Under the pieces are notes generated by a model that saw only the letters and a list, made by a program, of their open reading frames with translations, had not been told where the DNA came from and did no database searches. Of a stretch of DNA of 26,656 bases, positions 8,583 through 15,874 are shown in pieces. The stretch comes from a virus: the IMG/VR virus record IMGVR_UViG_3300032334_001620, positions 1 to 26,656 of that record. One strand, given 5' to 3'. The position numbers and the translations under genes were made by a program. Every line of letters begins with the position of its first letter. Positions within the stretch are counted from its first letter, which is position 1.

Positions 8583-9067
8583 ATTAATTCATTTACTTTA
8601 GCCATTCTACCAAATACGCTTATTGTGTTTTGACCTACCAATGGTAAGTTATCAGTTAATAAAAGTAATTGTTCTTTATCAATTAAATATTTAAATTCAT
8701 CTTTAATTTCAACAGGTTCTCCGTTTTTAATTTTATTTTGGATGTAATTAATAAAAGTATTTGGATTACTTCCCCAACTAATATTACCTATTCTTATAAT
8801 ATTGTAATTTTTAAAATTGGATTTTACAATTAGTTCCATTTTTCTTTTATGTGCAAGATATTGATTACCAATTTTACTCATATCATCCAATGTAATAGAA
8901 CTGAAATAAAATAAACATTTTGTTTTATCTTGCTTATCTAACAATTCAATTTCACGCCAAAATTCTGATTCACTTGTTTCGGTACTTTTAGAAACACCGG
9001 ATGAGAAAAAGATTGCTCCTTCTCTATCATTTAAAATAGATGCTATATCTCCTTTGCCTACAATCAT
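8579..9067 (-). CDS. Reduced SDR / NAD-epimerase-like protein
   Basis: At 162 residues this is about half the length of extended SDR enzymes. It has strand-like AIFFSSGVS, then CLFYFSSITL, Y70-LAH-K74 as the YxxxK catalytic pair, and YNIIRIGNISWG as the strand after it, all in the order of WcaG/GalE-type proteins. The N-terminal glycine-rich NAD loop is represented only by MIVGKGDIAS, so a normal Rossmann GxxGxxG is missing. Cofactor binding may be altered or lost, or a partner chain may provide it. It is coupled to glycosyltransferase genes on both sides (TAATG-type junction and a 4-base overlap), which supports a role in sugar-nucleotide metabolism. Confidence 0.65.
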   Translation of the reverse strand: MIVGKGDIASILNDREGAIFFSSGVSKSTETSESEFWREIELLDKQDKTKCLFYFSSITLDDMSKIGNQYLAHKRKMELIVKSNFKNYNIIRIGNISWGSNPNTFINYIQNKIKNGEPVEIKDEFKYLIDKEQLLLLTDNLPLVGQNTISVFGRMAKVNELI

Positions 9068-9861
9068 TATTTGTATAAGTTTTTAATTTCCATTTTAACC
9101 AATGGGTCTCTATCGTATTGGTGTACTATTGTAAACTCCTCTCTTTTTTGATTATAAAACTTACCATCGTTATATGTTGGAGTTGGTTCTAATAATGGAA
9201 TTTCATTTTGTTTAATCCAAACAGTTCCTAATTGAGTTGCAAATCCTTCTTCTTGTGTTACAAACTGTACGGATTTTTTAAAATGTTCTAAATGAATTAA
9301 AACATTATATGCAGCTTGGTCTGAAAGTTGTTCTGGATTTGCAGTTGTTTTACTCCATCTATAAATTTCAATAAATAAATCTCTAATTGAGTTTTTCTTA
9401 CCAACAATAGTTCCTGCACAATAACTGATATTATCTTTTGTAAACAACTCCCACTCCATAGGAAATGTAGTTCCACTATTGATACAAGTCCAGGGTTCAT
9501 TTTTCATTATCATAGATTCTGAAAATGATAATATATCACCCTTCATATATTTACTTAACCATTCGGTTGGGTCTTTTTGAAATACAACATCTTTTACATC
9601 GGTCCAAATGATTACATCGGTTTCATATTGATGTAAAAGTGCGTACATATCTCTAAATCTTTGTAAGATAATATGTTCATTTAATTCACCTTGTACGAGT
9701 AGCCATCCTTCGTTTGTAAGGTACTCAATTACATCATTTGATACATCGTATACCAACATCAATTTTTCACCCTTAAAACCACTTTGTTTGATTGATTGAA
9801 CATATGGTTTAATATCTTCTACTCCGTATTTGGTTATACAACCTGCTATTGTGTATTTCAT
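9067..9861 (-). CDS. GT-A glycosyltransferase with TDxxD motif
   Basis: This is a 264-residue soluble protein. It begins with a GT-A-like strand (KYTIAGCITKYG), then KLMLVYDVSND, and has IIWTDVKDVVFQ at 85-96, where D88 and D91 take the place of the metal-binding DxD. An acceptor-like segment, ISYCAGTIVGKK, follows. VHQYDRDP near the C-terminus resembles the closing histidine motif of GT8- and DUF-type transferases that contact the diphosphate. Donor and acceptor are unknown. It is linked to both neighbours by one-base overlaps (TAATG), which suggests a fixed ratio of these enzymes. Confidence 0.8.
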   Translation of the reverse strand: MKYTIAGCITKYGVEDIKPYVQSIKQSGFKGEKLMLVYDVSNDVIEYLTNEGWLLVQGELNEHIILQRFRDMYALLHQYETDVIIWTDVKDVVFQKDPTEWLSKYMKGDILSFSESMIMKNEPWTCINSGTTFPMEWELFTKDNISYCAGTIVGKKNSIRDLFIEIYRWSKTTANPEQLSDQAAYNVLIHLEHFKKSVQFVTQEEGFATQLGTVWIKQNEIPLLEPTPTYNDGKFYNQKREEFTIVHQYDRDPLVKMEIKNLYK

Positions 9862-10649
9862 TATAACTTTTTAATTTCTTCTATATCTTTTAAATAATCA
9901 ACTATCTCATAATCTTTCCAATGAGTATATGTTGGATATAAATCAGTTCTTTCGTGATACCAAGTTTGAACCATTTGTTCGTTCATTGCTACTTCGTATC
10001 CACCCGCCATTATAACCAATTGTGCTAAACAATCCGACCATCCTATTAGTTTATTTTGAGATGCAATCATATCATAATTTAACTCTAATATTGGTCTGAA
10101 CTTTTCCCAACTATTAATCCACTTTTGACAATCTATGATAAATCCACCTCCTGCACCATAACCTTTACCCCACTTACCAAACGGTATATTTGTGTTACCA
10201 CCAACCTGTTCAATAACATTTAATAAAACATCAGGTATAGTGTTTGTGTTATATTCAAATACCGAAATACCAAATTCATTATTTTGTATGATACTAATTG
10301 GTTTTAAAATGAAACTATCTTCTTCTAATATAATCATAAATTTAGAATCGGATTTTTTACACGTCCAATATATGTTATCACACCATAGTAATGAGTTTTC
10401 CATTGGCCAACATTCTCTTCCAACATTGTGTTGTTGATGATTTCCTGGATATCCTATTTGGAATGGGTTTTTAGAACATTCTGCATTATACTTTTCTGCA
10501 ACTTTTTTGTAGTTCTCAAAATCACCATTATCATCTACTTTAATGAATATATCACCTTCTGAATAAAACTCTCTAAACTTACGGAATACGTGGTCAGCTG
10601 CTTCCCAATTCTTATAACCCCAAAGATATGCGTTTAATAACTTTGTCAT
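9861..10649 (-). CDS. Glycosyltransferase-like protein with EED motif
   Basis: This is a 262-residue soluble protein. The first strand (LLNAYLWGYKNW) is followed by FMIILEEDSFILKP, in which E109-E110-D111 stands where GT-A enzymes bind the metal and donor. A glycine-rich acceptor loop, GKGYGAGGGFIIDC, comes later (about 161-174), then a tryptophan-rich C-terminal region with SDCLAQLVIM. The order fits a GT-A fold in an unusual family that I cannot number. One-base overlaps link it to the genes on both sides. Confidence 0.7.
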   Translation of the reverse strand: MTKLLNAYLWGYKNWEAADHVFRKFREFYSEGDIFIKVDDNGDFENYKKVAEKYNAECSKNPFQIGYPGNHQQHNVGRECWPMENSLLWCDNIYWTCKKSDSKFMIILEEDSFILKPISIIQNNEFGISVFEYNTNTIPDVLLNVIEQVGGNTNIPFGKWGKGYGAGGGFIIDCQKWINSWEKFRPILELNYDMIASQNKLIGWSDCLAQLVIMAGGYEVAMNEQMVQTWYHERTDLYPTYTHWKDYEIVDYLKDIEEIKKL

Positions 10650-11875
10650 TATATTATTTTAATTTCTGGTAAAAATGTTATAAACTTTCCTTCATAATCG
10701 TTTTTAAAACTATCAATTATGTAATCAGCAAAGTTATGTGCCAATACTACAATATAATCAATTTCTTTGAAATTAACAAATTCTCTACCAACTATTTTTA
10801 TACCTGTACCTGGCATATATTTACCTTGCTTAATATCGGTATCATCAATTATAAAATCAATTTCCGAATCAGTAATACCACAAGCATTTAAAAATATACA
10901 TCCTTTTGCTGCTGCACCAAATGCTACAATATTTTTACCTTCCAATTTAAGTTGTGTAATAATATCCTTACACTTATCCAAATGAGTATAAACTTGATTA
11001 CCCCAATTTTTGTAGTATTCTAAATCATAATTTTTTTCATTTTCTATAATTGAATCCAATGAATCATCTGCTTCAATATTAGAAGTTTGTTTTGCCATTA
11101 CCAATCTCAAAGTTCCACCATGTATGTTTTGTTTTTCGGCTCTGATAATTTTAAAACCATGCTTTTCCATCATCAGTTGCAATGCAGTAACTGAGTAGTA
11201 ATAAACGTGTTCGTGATATATTTGGTCAAATTGATTTGTTTCTAAATCATGTATCCAATATGGAAACTCCAATAACCATAATCCATCATCTTCTAATAAA
11301 TGATAAACACCATCTGCAAATGAATTAGTATCTCTTAGGTGTTGAAATACGTTTGTAGATGTTACTATCTTTACTTTATAATCTATATTTTTAGCAGTTT
11401 CTAATGAAAAATAATCATTCAATACTGGTATCCCCTTTTCTTCGGATAATTTTACTAAATTTTTTGATGGGTCAATATTCAAATAATTTAATTCAATGTT
11501 TGTCATTCTTTTGAATGCATCTAACAAAGTTCCATCATTACCACCAATATCAACTATAGAATCATTTTTGTTTAATTTTGTTAAACCTGATATATAATCA
11601 AACATTCGTTCACAATGTTTTATATATGGTACGTTAACTTCTGATTTAAAAAGATAATTACTAAACATTAATTCACTATTTACCGAATGGCTTAATGTTG
11701 ATAAATTTGATTTAGTAAATAGGTTAACTCTTAACGGGAATCTTTTACAATTAATTGATTCTTCTTTTGTATCACATAAATTATTAACCAATGGAAAATC
11801 TCCCAAGTCAAAATAAGTTATATGTTCACTATCATCCGTAATTGGACATTTTACAATCTCTGTAACTTCTTTCAT
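10649..11875 (-). CDS. Sugar C-methyltransferase, NovU/TylC3-like
   Basis: This is a 408-residue protein with the three-part architecture of SAM-dependent sugar C-methyltransferases. The N-terminal zinc-binding domain is present as CPITDDSEHITYFDLGDFPL but only C10 of the usual cysteine set is clear. The SAM fold has motif I SIVDIGGNDGTLL (106-118), then NVFQHLRD, and the family hallmark NQFDQIYHEHVYYYS, which holds the catalytic Y-x-E-H. The C-terminal nucleotide-sugar domain begins GKNIVAFGAAAKGC near 314. These enzymes methylate C3 of a 4-keto-deoxysugar nucleotide. The neighbours are an RmlD-like reductase (4-base overlap) and the E1-type 3-dehydrase, which together suggest a branched deoxysugar. 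The substrate is inferred. Confidence 0.88.
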   Translation of the reverse strand: MKEVTEIVKCPITDDSEHITYFDLGDFPLVNNLCDTKEESINCKRFPLRVNLFTKSNLSTLSHSVNSELMFSNYLFKSEVNVPYIKHCERMFDYISGLTKLNKNDSIVDIGGNDGTLLDAFKRMTNIELNYLNIDPSKNLVKLSEEKGIPVLNDYFSLETAKNIDYKVKIVTSTNVFQHLRDTNSFADGVYHLLEDDGLWLLEFPYWIHDLETNQFDQIYHEHVYYYSVTALQLMMEKHGFKIIRAEKQNIHGGTLRLVMAKQTSNIEADDSLDSIIENEKNYDLEYYKNWGNQVYTHLDKCKDIITQLKLEGKNIVAFGAAAKGCIFLNACGITDSEIDFIIDDTDIKQGKYMPGTGIKIVGREFVNFKEIDYIVVLAHNFADYIIDSFKNDYEGKFITFLPEIKII

Positions 11876-12573
11876 TTATTTAAAAATTTGTTTAATTTAT
11901 CAATTGAAAATGATGTATCTTTTGGATAACCATCTGGCACTTTAGTAGGTATTACATTTGGAAAATCAGTTTTAACTAAATCATATATAGATTTAGATTC
12001 AGTACCAACATTATATACCCCCGATTCATCTGCATTTACTAATTCAATTATCAATTCTGCTATTTTATGTGTATAATCAAAATTACCAATTCTATCTACA
12101 AATGCATTTTCAAATGGAAATGGATATGGTTTATGAGTACATCTACATATTAAATAATTATCTGATAATAATTGAACAATCCCATCTCCCAATAGTTTAG
12201 TATAAGAATACCAATGTTCTGAATGTACCGGTACATCCTCTTCTGTTGCTTGTTTGTTTATGTTATTTGCAAACATATAATCAGTTCCGATATGTACCAA
12301 TTTTATATTATTCAAATTACAAAAGTTTATTAACTTATAAATTGATTTATAATTAGTATTCCAATGTGCATCTCTATCAGTAGAATATGTATTTGTATTT
12401 GCTATACAATTTACTATAACATCATATTCCAATAATTTTGAAAAATTAGATTCATCGTTTATATCAAATCCATTTTTTTTACGAGATATTAAACTCCAAT
12501 CGGTTTGTTTTACGATTTCAGAACCCAATAACCCATCACCTAATACTACAATTGTGGGAACACTTCTATACAT
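11872..12573 (-). CDS. RmlD-like sugar-nucleotide reductase (SDR)
   Basis: This 233-residue extended SDR is shorter than RmlD at about 290 residues. The NAD(P) loop is VVLGDGLLGSE (G12-x-G14-x-x-G17). IVNCIANTNTYSTD matches the RmlD-type VNCAAYTxVD segment, IKLVHIGTDYMF corresponds to the STDYVF strand with the catalytic threonine, and Y122-SYT-K126 is the YxxxK pair. NVGTESKSIYDLV follows the usual C-terminal pattern. It probably reduces a 4-keto sugar nucleotide at the end of a deoxysugar pathway. The start overlaps the preceding 69-residue gene by 28 bases, and there is no later methionine that keeps the glycine loop. It precedes the C-methyltransferase with a 4-base overlap. Confidence 0.85.
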   Translation of the reverse strand: MYRSVPTIVVLGDGLLGSEIVKQTDWSLISRKKNGFDINDESNFSKLLEYDVIVNCIANTNTYSTDRDAHWNTNYKSIYKLINFCNLNNIKLVHIGTDYMFANNINKQATEEDVPVHSEHWYSYTKLLGDGIVQLLSDNYLICRCTHKPYPFPFENAFVDRIGNFDYTHKIAELIIELVNADESGVYNVGTESKSIYDLVKTDFPNVIPTKVPDGYPKDTSFSIDKLNKFLNK

Positions 12574-12755
12574 AATACATTTTTATCGTTTATCAAAATC
12601 ATTCTACCATCCTTTGTCATAAGTTTGGTAAATTGACCTTGCTTAATATATTCTGATTCTATATTTTCAAAAGTTCTTTTTTCACCACCCACAAAGTGTA
12701 TTATTTGGGTGGTGAATTTTCCTTGTGATTTAACGCTTGATTGTAAATCTACCAT
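12546..12755 (-). CDS. Small orphan beta protein, 69 residues
   Basis: The product appears strand-rich, with TQIIHFVGGEKRTFENI, then GQFTKLMTKDGRMILINDKNVLCIEVF, suggesting a small barrel, and without known catalytic motifs. The start overlaps the stop of the 3-dehydrase gene by one base (TAATG) and the 3' end overlaps the reductase gene by 28 bases, so it is tied into the deoxysugar operon. An 11-bp inverted repeat lies inside it (12681-12716). It may be a partner or regulator of the pathway, but I have no direct evidence. Confidence 0.6.
   Translation of the reverse strand: MVDLQSSVKSQGKFTTQIIHFVGGEKRTFENIESEYIKQGQFTKLMTKDGRMILINDKNVLCIEVFPQL
12681..12716. repeat. Perfect 11-bp inverted repeat with 14-base loop, inside a gene
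   Basis: TTCACCACCCA (12681-12691) and TGGGTGGTGAA (12706-12716) are exact reverse complements separated by 14 bases. The stem has six G-C pairs, which stands out in this AT-rich window. It lies within the small 69-residue gene, about 108-143 bases upstream of the reductase start. On the transcript it would form a hairpin; it may also be a protein-binding site. On the minus strand it is followed by a run of A, not T, so it is not a standard terminator for these genes. Confidence 0.6.
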
Positions 12756-14041
12756 TATTTAAATTTTTTAATAACTTCTTCAATATAATCAAAAACTGTA
12801 TCAGTATAGTGAGGTGCTGCTCCAATGAAGAATACTTTATCTAATACTTTATTTGCCTCTGGATAATTTTTAAAATCATCTAAGAATTCATATCCTGGAT
12901 GTAATAAGATGTTTCCTGCAAAGTAATTTCTTGTCTGAATTTTATTTGCCTCCAAGTATTCAACTAAACGATGTTTCAATCCAGGTTCATCGCATATGAA
13001 TGGAGTTCCAAACCAACAAGGGTCTGCTTTATCTAATATGGATGGTGCTCTCAAACCTGGAATGTTATCAACAAATATTTGAGTAATTCTTTCTTTACTT
13101 CTTTTTCTATTTACTTCAATTTCATCCAATTTTTCCAATTGTTCCAATCCGATTGCTCCTTGTAAATCCAATGGTTTTAGGTTATATCCCATATGACTGA
13201 AAACATACTTATGGTCAATTACACCATCGTAATTTTCTAACCATTTATCAAATCTGTTTCCACAAGTTCCACACGATAATAAGTTTGAAGAACCAATACA
13301 ATAACAATCTCTACCCCACCATGAGTAACTTACAAATAATGCTTTTAACTCGGCATCATTAGTACAAACCATCCCACCTTCTCCTGTTGAGATATGGTGT
13401 GCAGGATAGAATGAATTTGAAAATGCAACGTAGTAATCGGTTAATGGTTTTCCGTTCCATTTTGTTCCTAAAGAATCGCAATTATCACCAATTATCTTTA
13501 AATCATACTTATCAGCAATTTTTTGCAATTTATCCATATCTGGTGGATTACCCAAAACAGGTGATACAAATATACCTTTTGTTTTTTCGGTAATTTTTGA
13601 TTCAATTTGGTCTAAATCAAAGTTTAAAGTATCCCACTCAATATCAACAAATACAGGTTTCAATCTATGTTGATACAATACTGAAATTGTAGTTGCAAAT
13701 CCAACGGGTGATACAATGATTTCATCATCATCTGCCCAATTAAATCTCTTCTTTAATGCTGCAATTAATACTAAATTGGCTGAACTACCAGAGTTAACCA
13801 TATGTGAATATGTAACACCAATTTTTTTACTAAATTTGTTTTCAAACTTATAAACTTTTTCACCTGCAGTAATCCACTTACCATTTAAGAAAGTATCAAT
13901 TGCTGCTTCTATTTCTTTGTTATCCCAATAAGGACCAGAATAGTAGATTGGTGTTTTTCCTGCTTCAAAACTCTTAGCATTGTAAATGTAGGGTGCTACG
14001 TGGTTTCCTACTAAACCTTTGATATTATTTAAATCAATCAT
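12755..14041 (-). CDS. rfbH: RfbH/E1-type sugar 3-dehydrase with Fe-S cysteines
   Basis: This 428-residue protein is of the DegT/DnrJ/EryC1 aminotransferase family. The block SFYPAHHISTGEGG has H215 where transaminases have the PLP-binding lysine, the hallmark of the 3-dehydrases RfbH/E1 and ColD. The iron-sulfur set of E1 (C-x57-C-x-C-x7-C) appears as C188-x57-C246-x-C248-x8-C257, one residue longer in the last spacing, with C260 as an alternative ligand; GRDCYC and NRFDKW surround it as in RfbH. ColD lacks these cysteines, so E1 type is preferred. Such enzymes remove the C3 hydroxyl of CDP-4-keto-6-deoxyglucose on the way to 3,6-dideoxyhexoses, using PMP and a reductase partner (E3). No E3 gene is seen here, so the host or distant phage genes would supply it. 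Confidence 0.88.
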   Translation of the reverse strand: MIDLNNIKGLVGNHVAPYIYNAKSFEAGKTPIYYSGPYWDNKEIEAAIDTFLNGKWITAGEKVYKFENKFSKKIGVTYSHMVNSGSSANLVLIAALKKRFNWADDDEIIVSPVGFATTISVLYQHRLKPVFVDIEWDTLNFDLDQIESKITEKTKGIFVSPVLGNPPDMDKLQKIADKYDLKIIGDNCDSLGTKWNGKPLTDYYVAFSNSFYPAHHISTGEGGMVCTNDAELKALFVSYSWWGRDCYCIGSSNLLSCGTCGNRFDKWLENYDGVIDHKYVFSHMGYNLKPLDLQGAIGLEQLEKLDEIEVNRKRSKERITQIFVDNIPGLRAPSILDKADPCWFGTPFICDEPGLKHRLVEYLEANKIQTRNYFAGNILLHPGYEFLDDFKNYPEANKVLDKVFFIGAAPHYTDTVFDYIEEVIKKFK

Positions 14042-14044
14042 AAC

Positions 14045-14749
14045 TTATTTTATATATTCTTTAAACGTTGTTTCTTTTCTATATGGTGCTACTTCTCCAC
14101 ATTCAAATATTGGTGCTAATTTTGCATTAGGATTTGAACCAATCCAAAACTCTGCTAATAGTGAATTTTGTGGTCCTAATAATTGTTTATCATATAGATA
14201 ATTATGGTCTAATGTATTAATTAGTTCGGATTTTGCCCACCAAAAGTTCCCACTAAAATGAATGTGATTTCCAACGTGTGAATTTGGTCTAAGATTACAT
14301 CCTACTGCATCGTATCCTTCATCCATTAATTGAATGCAATCTCTCCATCTATCTATTGTATTATATTCCATACTAACTCTCCACAATTCGTTTTTAACAA
14401 TTTGTTCTTGAGTTATATCTGATTTCATTCCTGTATTTGTTGCTACATTTTTAGTCATATAGTAATAGAAATAATAATCACCTTTAGTTGCCATATCCAT
14501 TAAAAATCTCAATGTTGACATTTCAGCATCATTTTCTTCAAATACCAATGGAACTATTTTATCATAATCTTTTATCAAATCCAAAACCCATTGAGTATTG
14601 TTATCATCATGTGATGAAATACCAATGTATATGTTTTGACATTCATTGTATAATCCTGATGTGAATAATTTTAACAATTGTTCATGCATCAATAACTTAT
14701 AATTACCAACTAAATATGTGTGATAATAAACTAATAATGGTCTATTCAT
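14045..14749 (-). CDS. Putative glycosyltransferase, no clear DxD
   Basis: This is a 234-residue soluble protein. The N-terminal strand LLVYYHTYLVG, then NIYIGISSHDDN and later GYDAVGCNL resemble a GT-A-like alternation of strands. The segment HIHFSGNFWWAKSELI (about 163-178) is a conserved acceptor-loop pattern that I have seen in polysaccharide- and virus-encoded transferases. A standard DxD is not visible, so the metal-binding residues are uncertain. It overlaps the upstream gene by eight bases and is followed after three bases by the 3-dehydrase gene. The glycosyltransferase role rests on the acceptor pattern and the company it keeps. Confidence 0.65.
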   Translation of the reverse strand: MNRPLLVYYHTYLVGNYKLLMHEQLLKLFTSGLYNECQNIYIGISSHDDNNTQWVLDLIKDYDKIVPLVFEENDAEMSTLRFLMDMATKGDYYFYYYMTKNVATNTGMKSDITQEQIVKNELWRVSMEYNTIDRWRDCIQLMDEGYDAVGCNLRPNSHVGNHIHFSGNFWWAKSELINTLDHNYLYDKQLLGPQNSLLAEFWIGSNPNAKLAPIFECGEVAPYRKETTFKEYIK

Positions 14750-15443
14750 TTTGATTTAAAATTAATTGTTCAACTGGTATGTATAATAAGTTAAAATCCA
14801 ATCCGTTTGTTTTAACTATGTTTTTTAATAAGTTTTTATGTTGAACATATCTAAAAATATTTTGTTCTCCACCTGGAATTATTTTAGTATTGTTTATAAC
14901 TTCAAGCGTATAATAATAATATTGTAAAAACATATTCTTAATTGTAGAACGTCTGCCTACCATAATATTATCATCAAACATATCACTATCTGCCCAATGA
15001 TTACTACACACATATAACTGATTTTCATCAATAGATGTTTTAATAAGTTCAACAAATAATTCTGGATAGTGTAATTCTATATCCATTCTACATCTAACAA
15101 TAACATCATATTTAAATCCACCAATATTTCTTTCATATTCATCTAATATTTTAAATGATTTTGAAATACTATATGCTTGTTGCATACCATGATATGATTG
15201 ACTTTCAAATTTACAATCTTCTGGAATTAAATCTAAAAACCTATGTGGTTGAGATATGTTAATTTCTTTTGGATTTAAATCTGAAATTAATTCATCTATG
15301 TTGGTAACCGAACTTGCTCTATCCTGCCCATACCAAGTGTGAATGAAAACATCTGCTTCCAATTCTTTTATTACTTTTTGCCAAATTGGTAAAACCTGTT
15401 TGTAAAATCTAGGTTGACCGTAAAAACATATTGCTATTCTCAT
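14742..15443 (-). CDS. Putative glycosyltransferase, FYGQPRF type
   Basis: This is a 233-residue soluble protein. IAICFYGQPRFY at the N-terminus is a recurring opening of a viral and bacterial transferase family, followed by ADVFIHTWYGQD. YDVIVRCRMDIEL (112-124) is the likely donor and metal segment, with R119 and D121. EQNIFRYVQHKNLL at about 198-211 resembles the C-terminal acceptor helix. The family has no clear CAZy number that I can give. Coupled to the GDPD-like gene (ATGA) and to the next gene by eight bases. Confidence 0.7.
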   Translation of the reverse strand: MRIAICFYGQPRFYKQVLPIWQKVIKELEADVFIHTWYGQDRASSVTNIDELISDLNPKEINISQPHRFLDLIPEDCKFESQSYHGMQQAYSISKSFKILDEYERNIGGFKYDVIVRCRMDIELHYPELFVELIKTSIDENQLYVCSNHWADSDMFDDNIMVGRRSTIKNMFLQYYYYTLEVINNTKIIPGGEQNIFRYVQHKNLLKNIVKTNGLDFNLLYIPVEQLILNQNE

Positions 15444-15874
15444 TTATAATTGTTTATATAATCCGAACAAATTCCTACACAAGCACTCAAATCATCATTA
15501 TGGATTTCAGGTAAAACTGCTACACTCCCCTTAATTGTTTGTTTGCCAGGGTATGCCCAAATTATATTCATTGATGTAAGTGTTACAGTATCTTCTTCAT
15601 GCCAAAAGTAATTAAAACCAGGAAATGAATTAAACCACTCCATTGCTTCTACATTTTTACAATGTATCCACAATTTTTCATATCTAGTACTTAACCAATT
15701 ATATATTACTTTATATTGGGGTTTGTCATGACCTAAAAATAATTCATTATCTACCATCCACACATCTATTTCTACATCATATCCAGCATGGATTGCTTCA
15801 TCAATGTAATCAGGATGATTTTCGTTTTCTGGCATTTTGCCATTTAAATTTCCTCTATGTGATATTAATATCAT
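15440..15874 (-). CDS. Short glycerophosphodiesterase-like (PLC-like TIM barrel) protein
   Basis: This 144-residue protein has the first part of a GDPD active site in order: ISHRGN with H6 and R7, then YDVEIDVWM with E35 and D37, and GHDKPQY with H49. These are the HR, ExD and H residues that bind calcium and catalyse phosphodiester cleavage in the family. Full GDPD proteins have about 240 residues or more, so the second half of the barrel is shortened. WIHCKN (68-73) follows as in the family. It sits between transferase genes and is coupled to both by four-base overlaps. It may act on a glycerophosphate or phosphodiester-linked glycan, or on lipid. No signal peptide is present, so it acts in the cytoplasm. 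Confidence 0.8.
   Translation of the reverse strand: MILISHRGNLNGKMPENENHPDYIDEAIHAGYDVEIDVWMVDNELFLGHDKPQYKVIYNWLSTRYEKLWIHCKNVEAMEWFNSFPGFNYFWHEEDTVTLTSMNIIWAYPGKQTIKGSVAVLPEIHNDDLSACVGICSDYINNYK

Noticed and set aside
9297-9500. Second minus-strand frame inside the 9067-9861 transferase gene
   Set aside because: It is nested in another frame of a protein with a clear DxD-like motif and has no support of its own; the same holds for 19457-19687 and 23922-24173.
10192-10437. Plus-strand frames within the glycan block, such as this one and 16568-16924
   Set aside because: All are antisense to well-supported minus-strand genes, with no promoter or coupling and low-quality sequence.
12755-14041. 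Ordinary sugar aminotransferase (for example for amino-sugar synthesis)
   Set aside because: The PLP lysine is replaced by H215 and the E1-type cysteines are present, which argues for a dehydrase.
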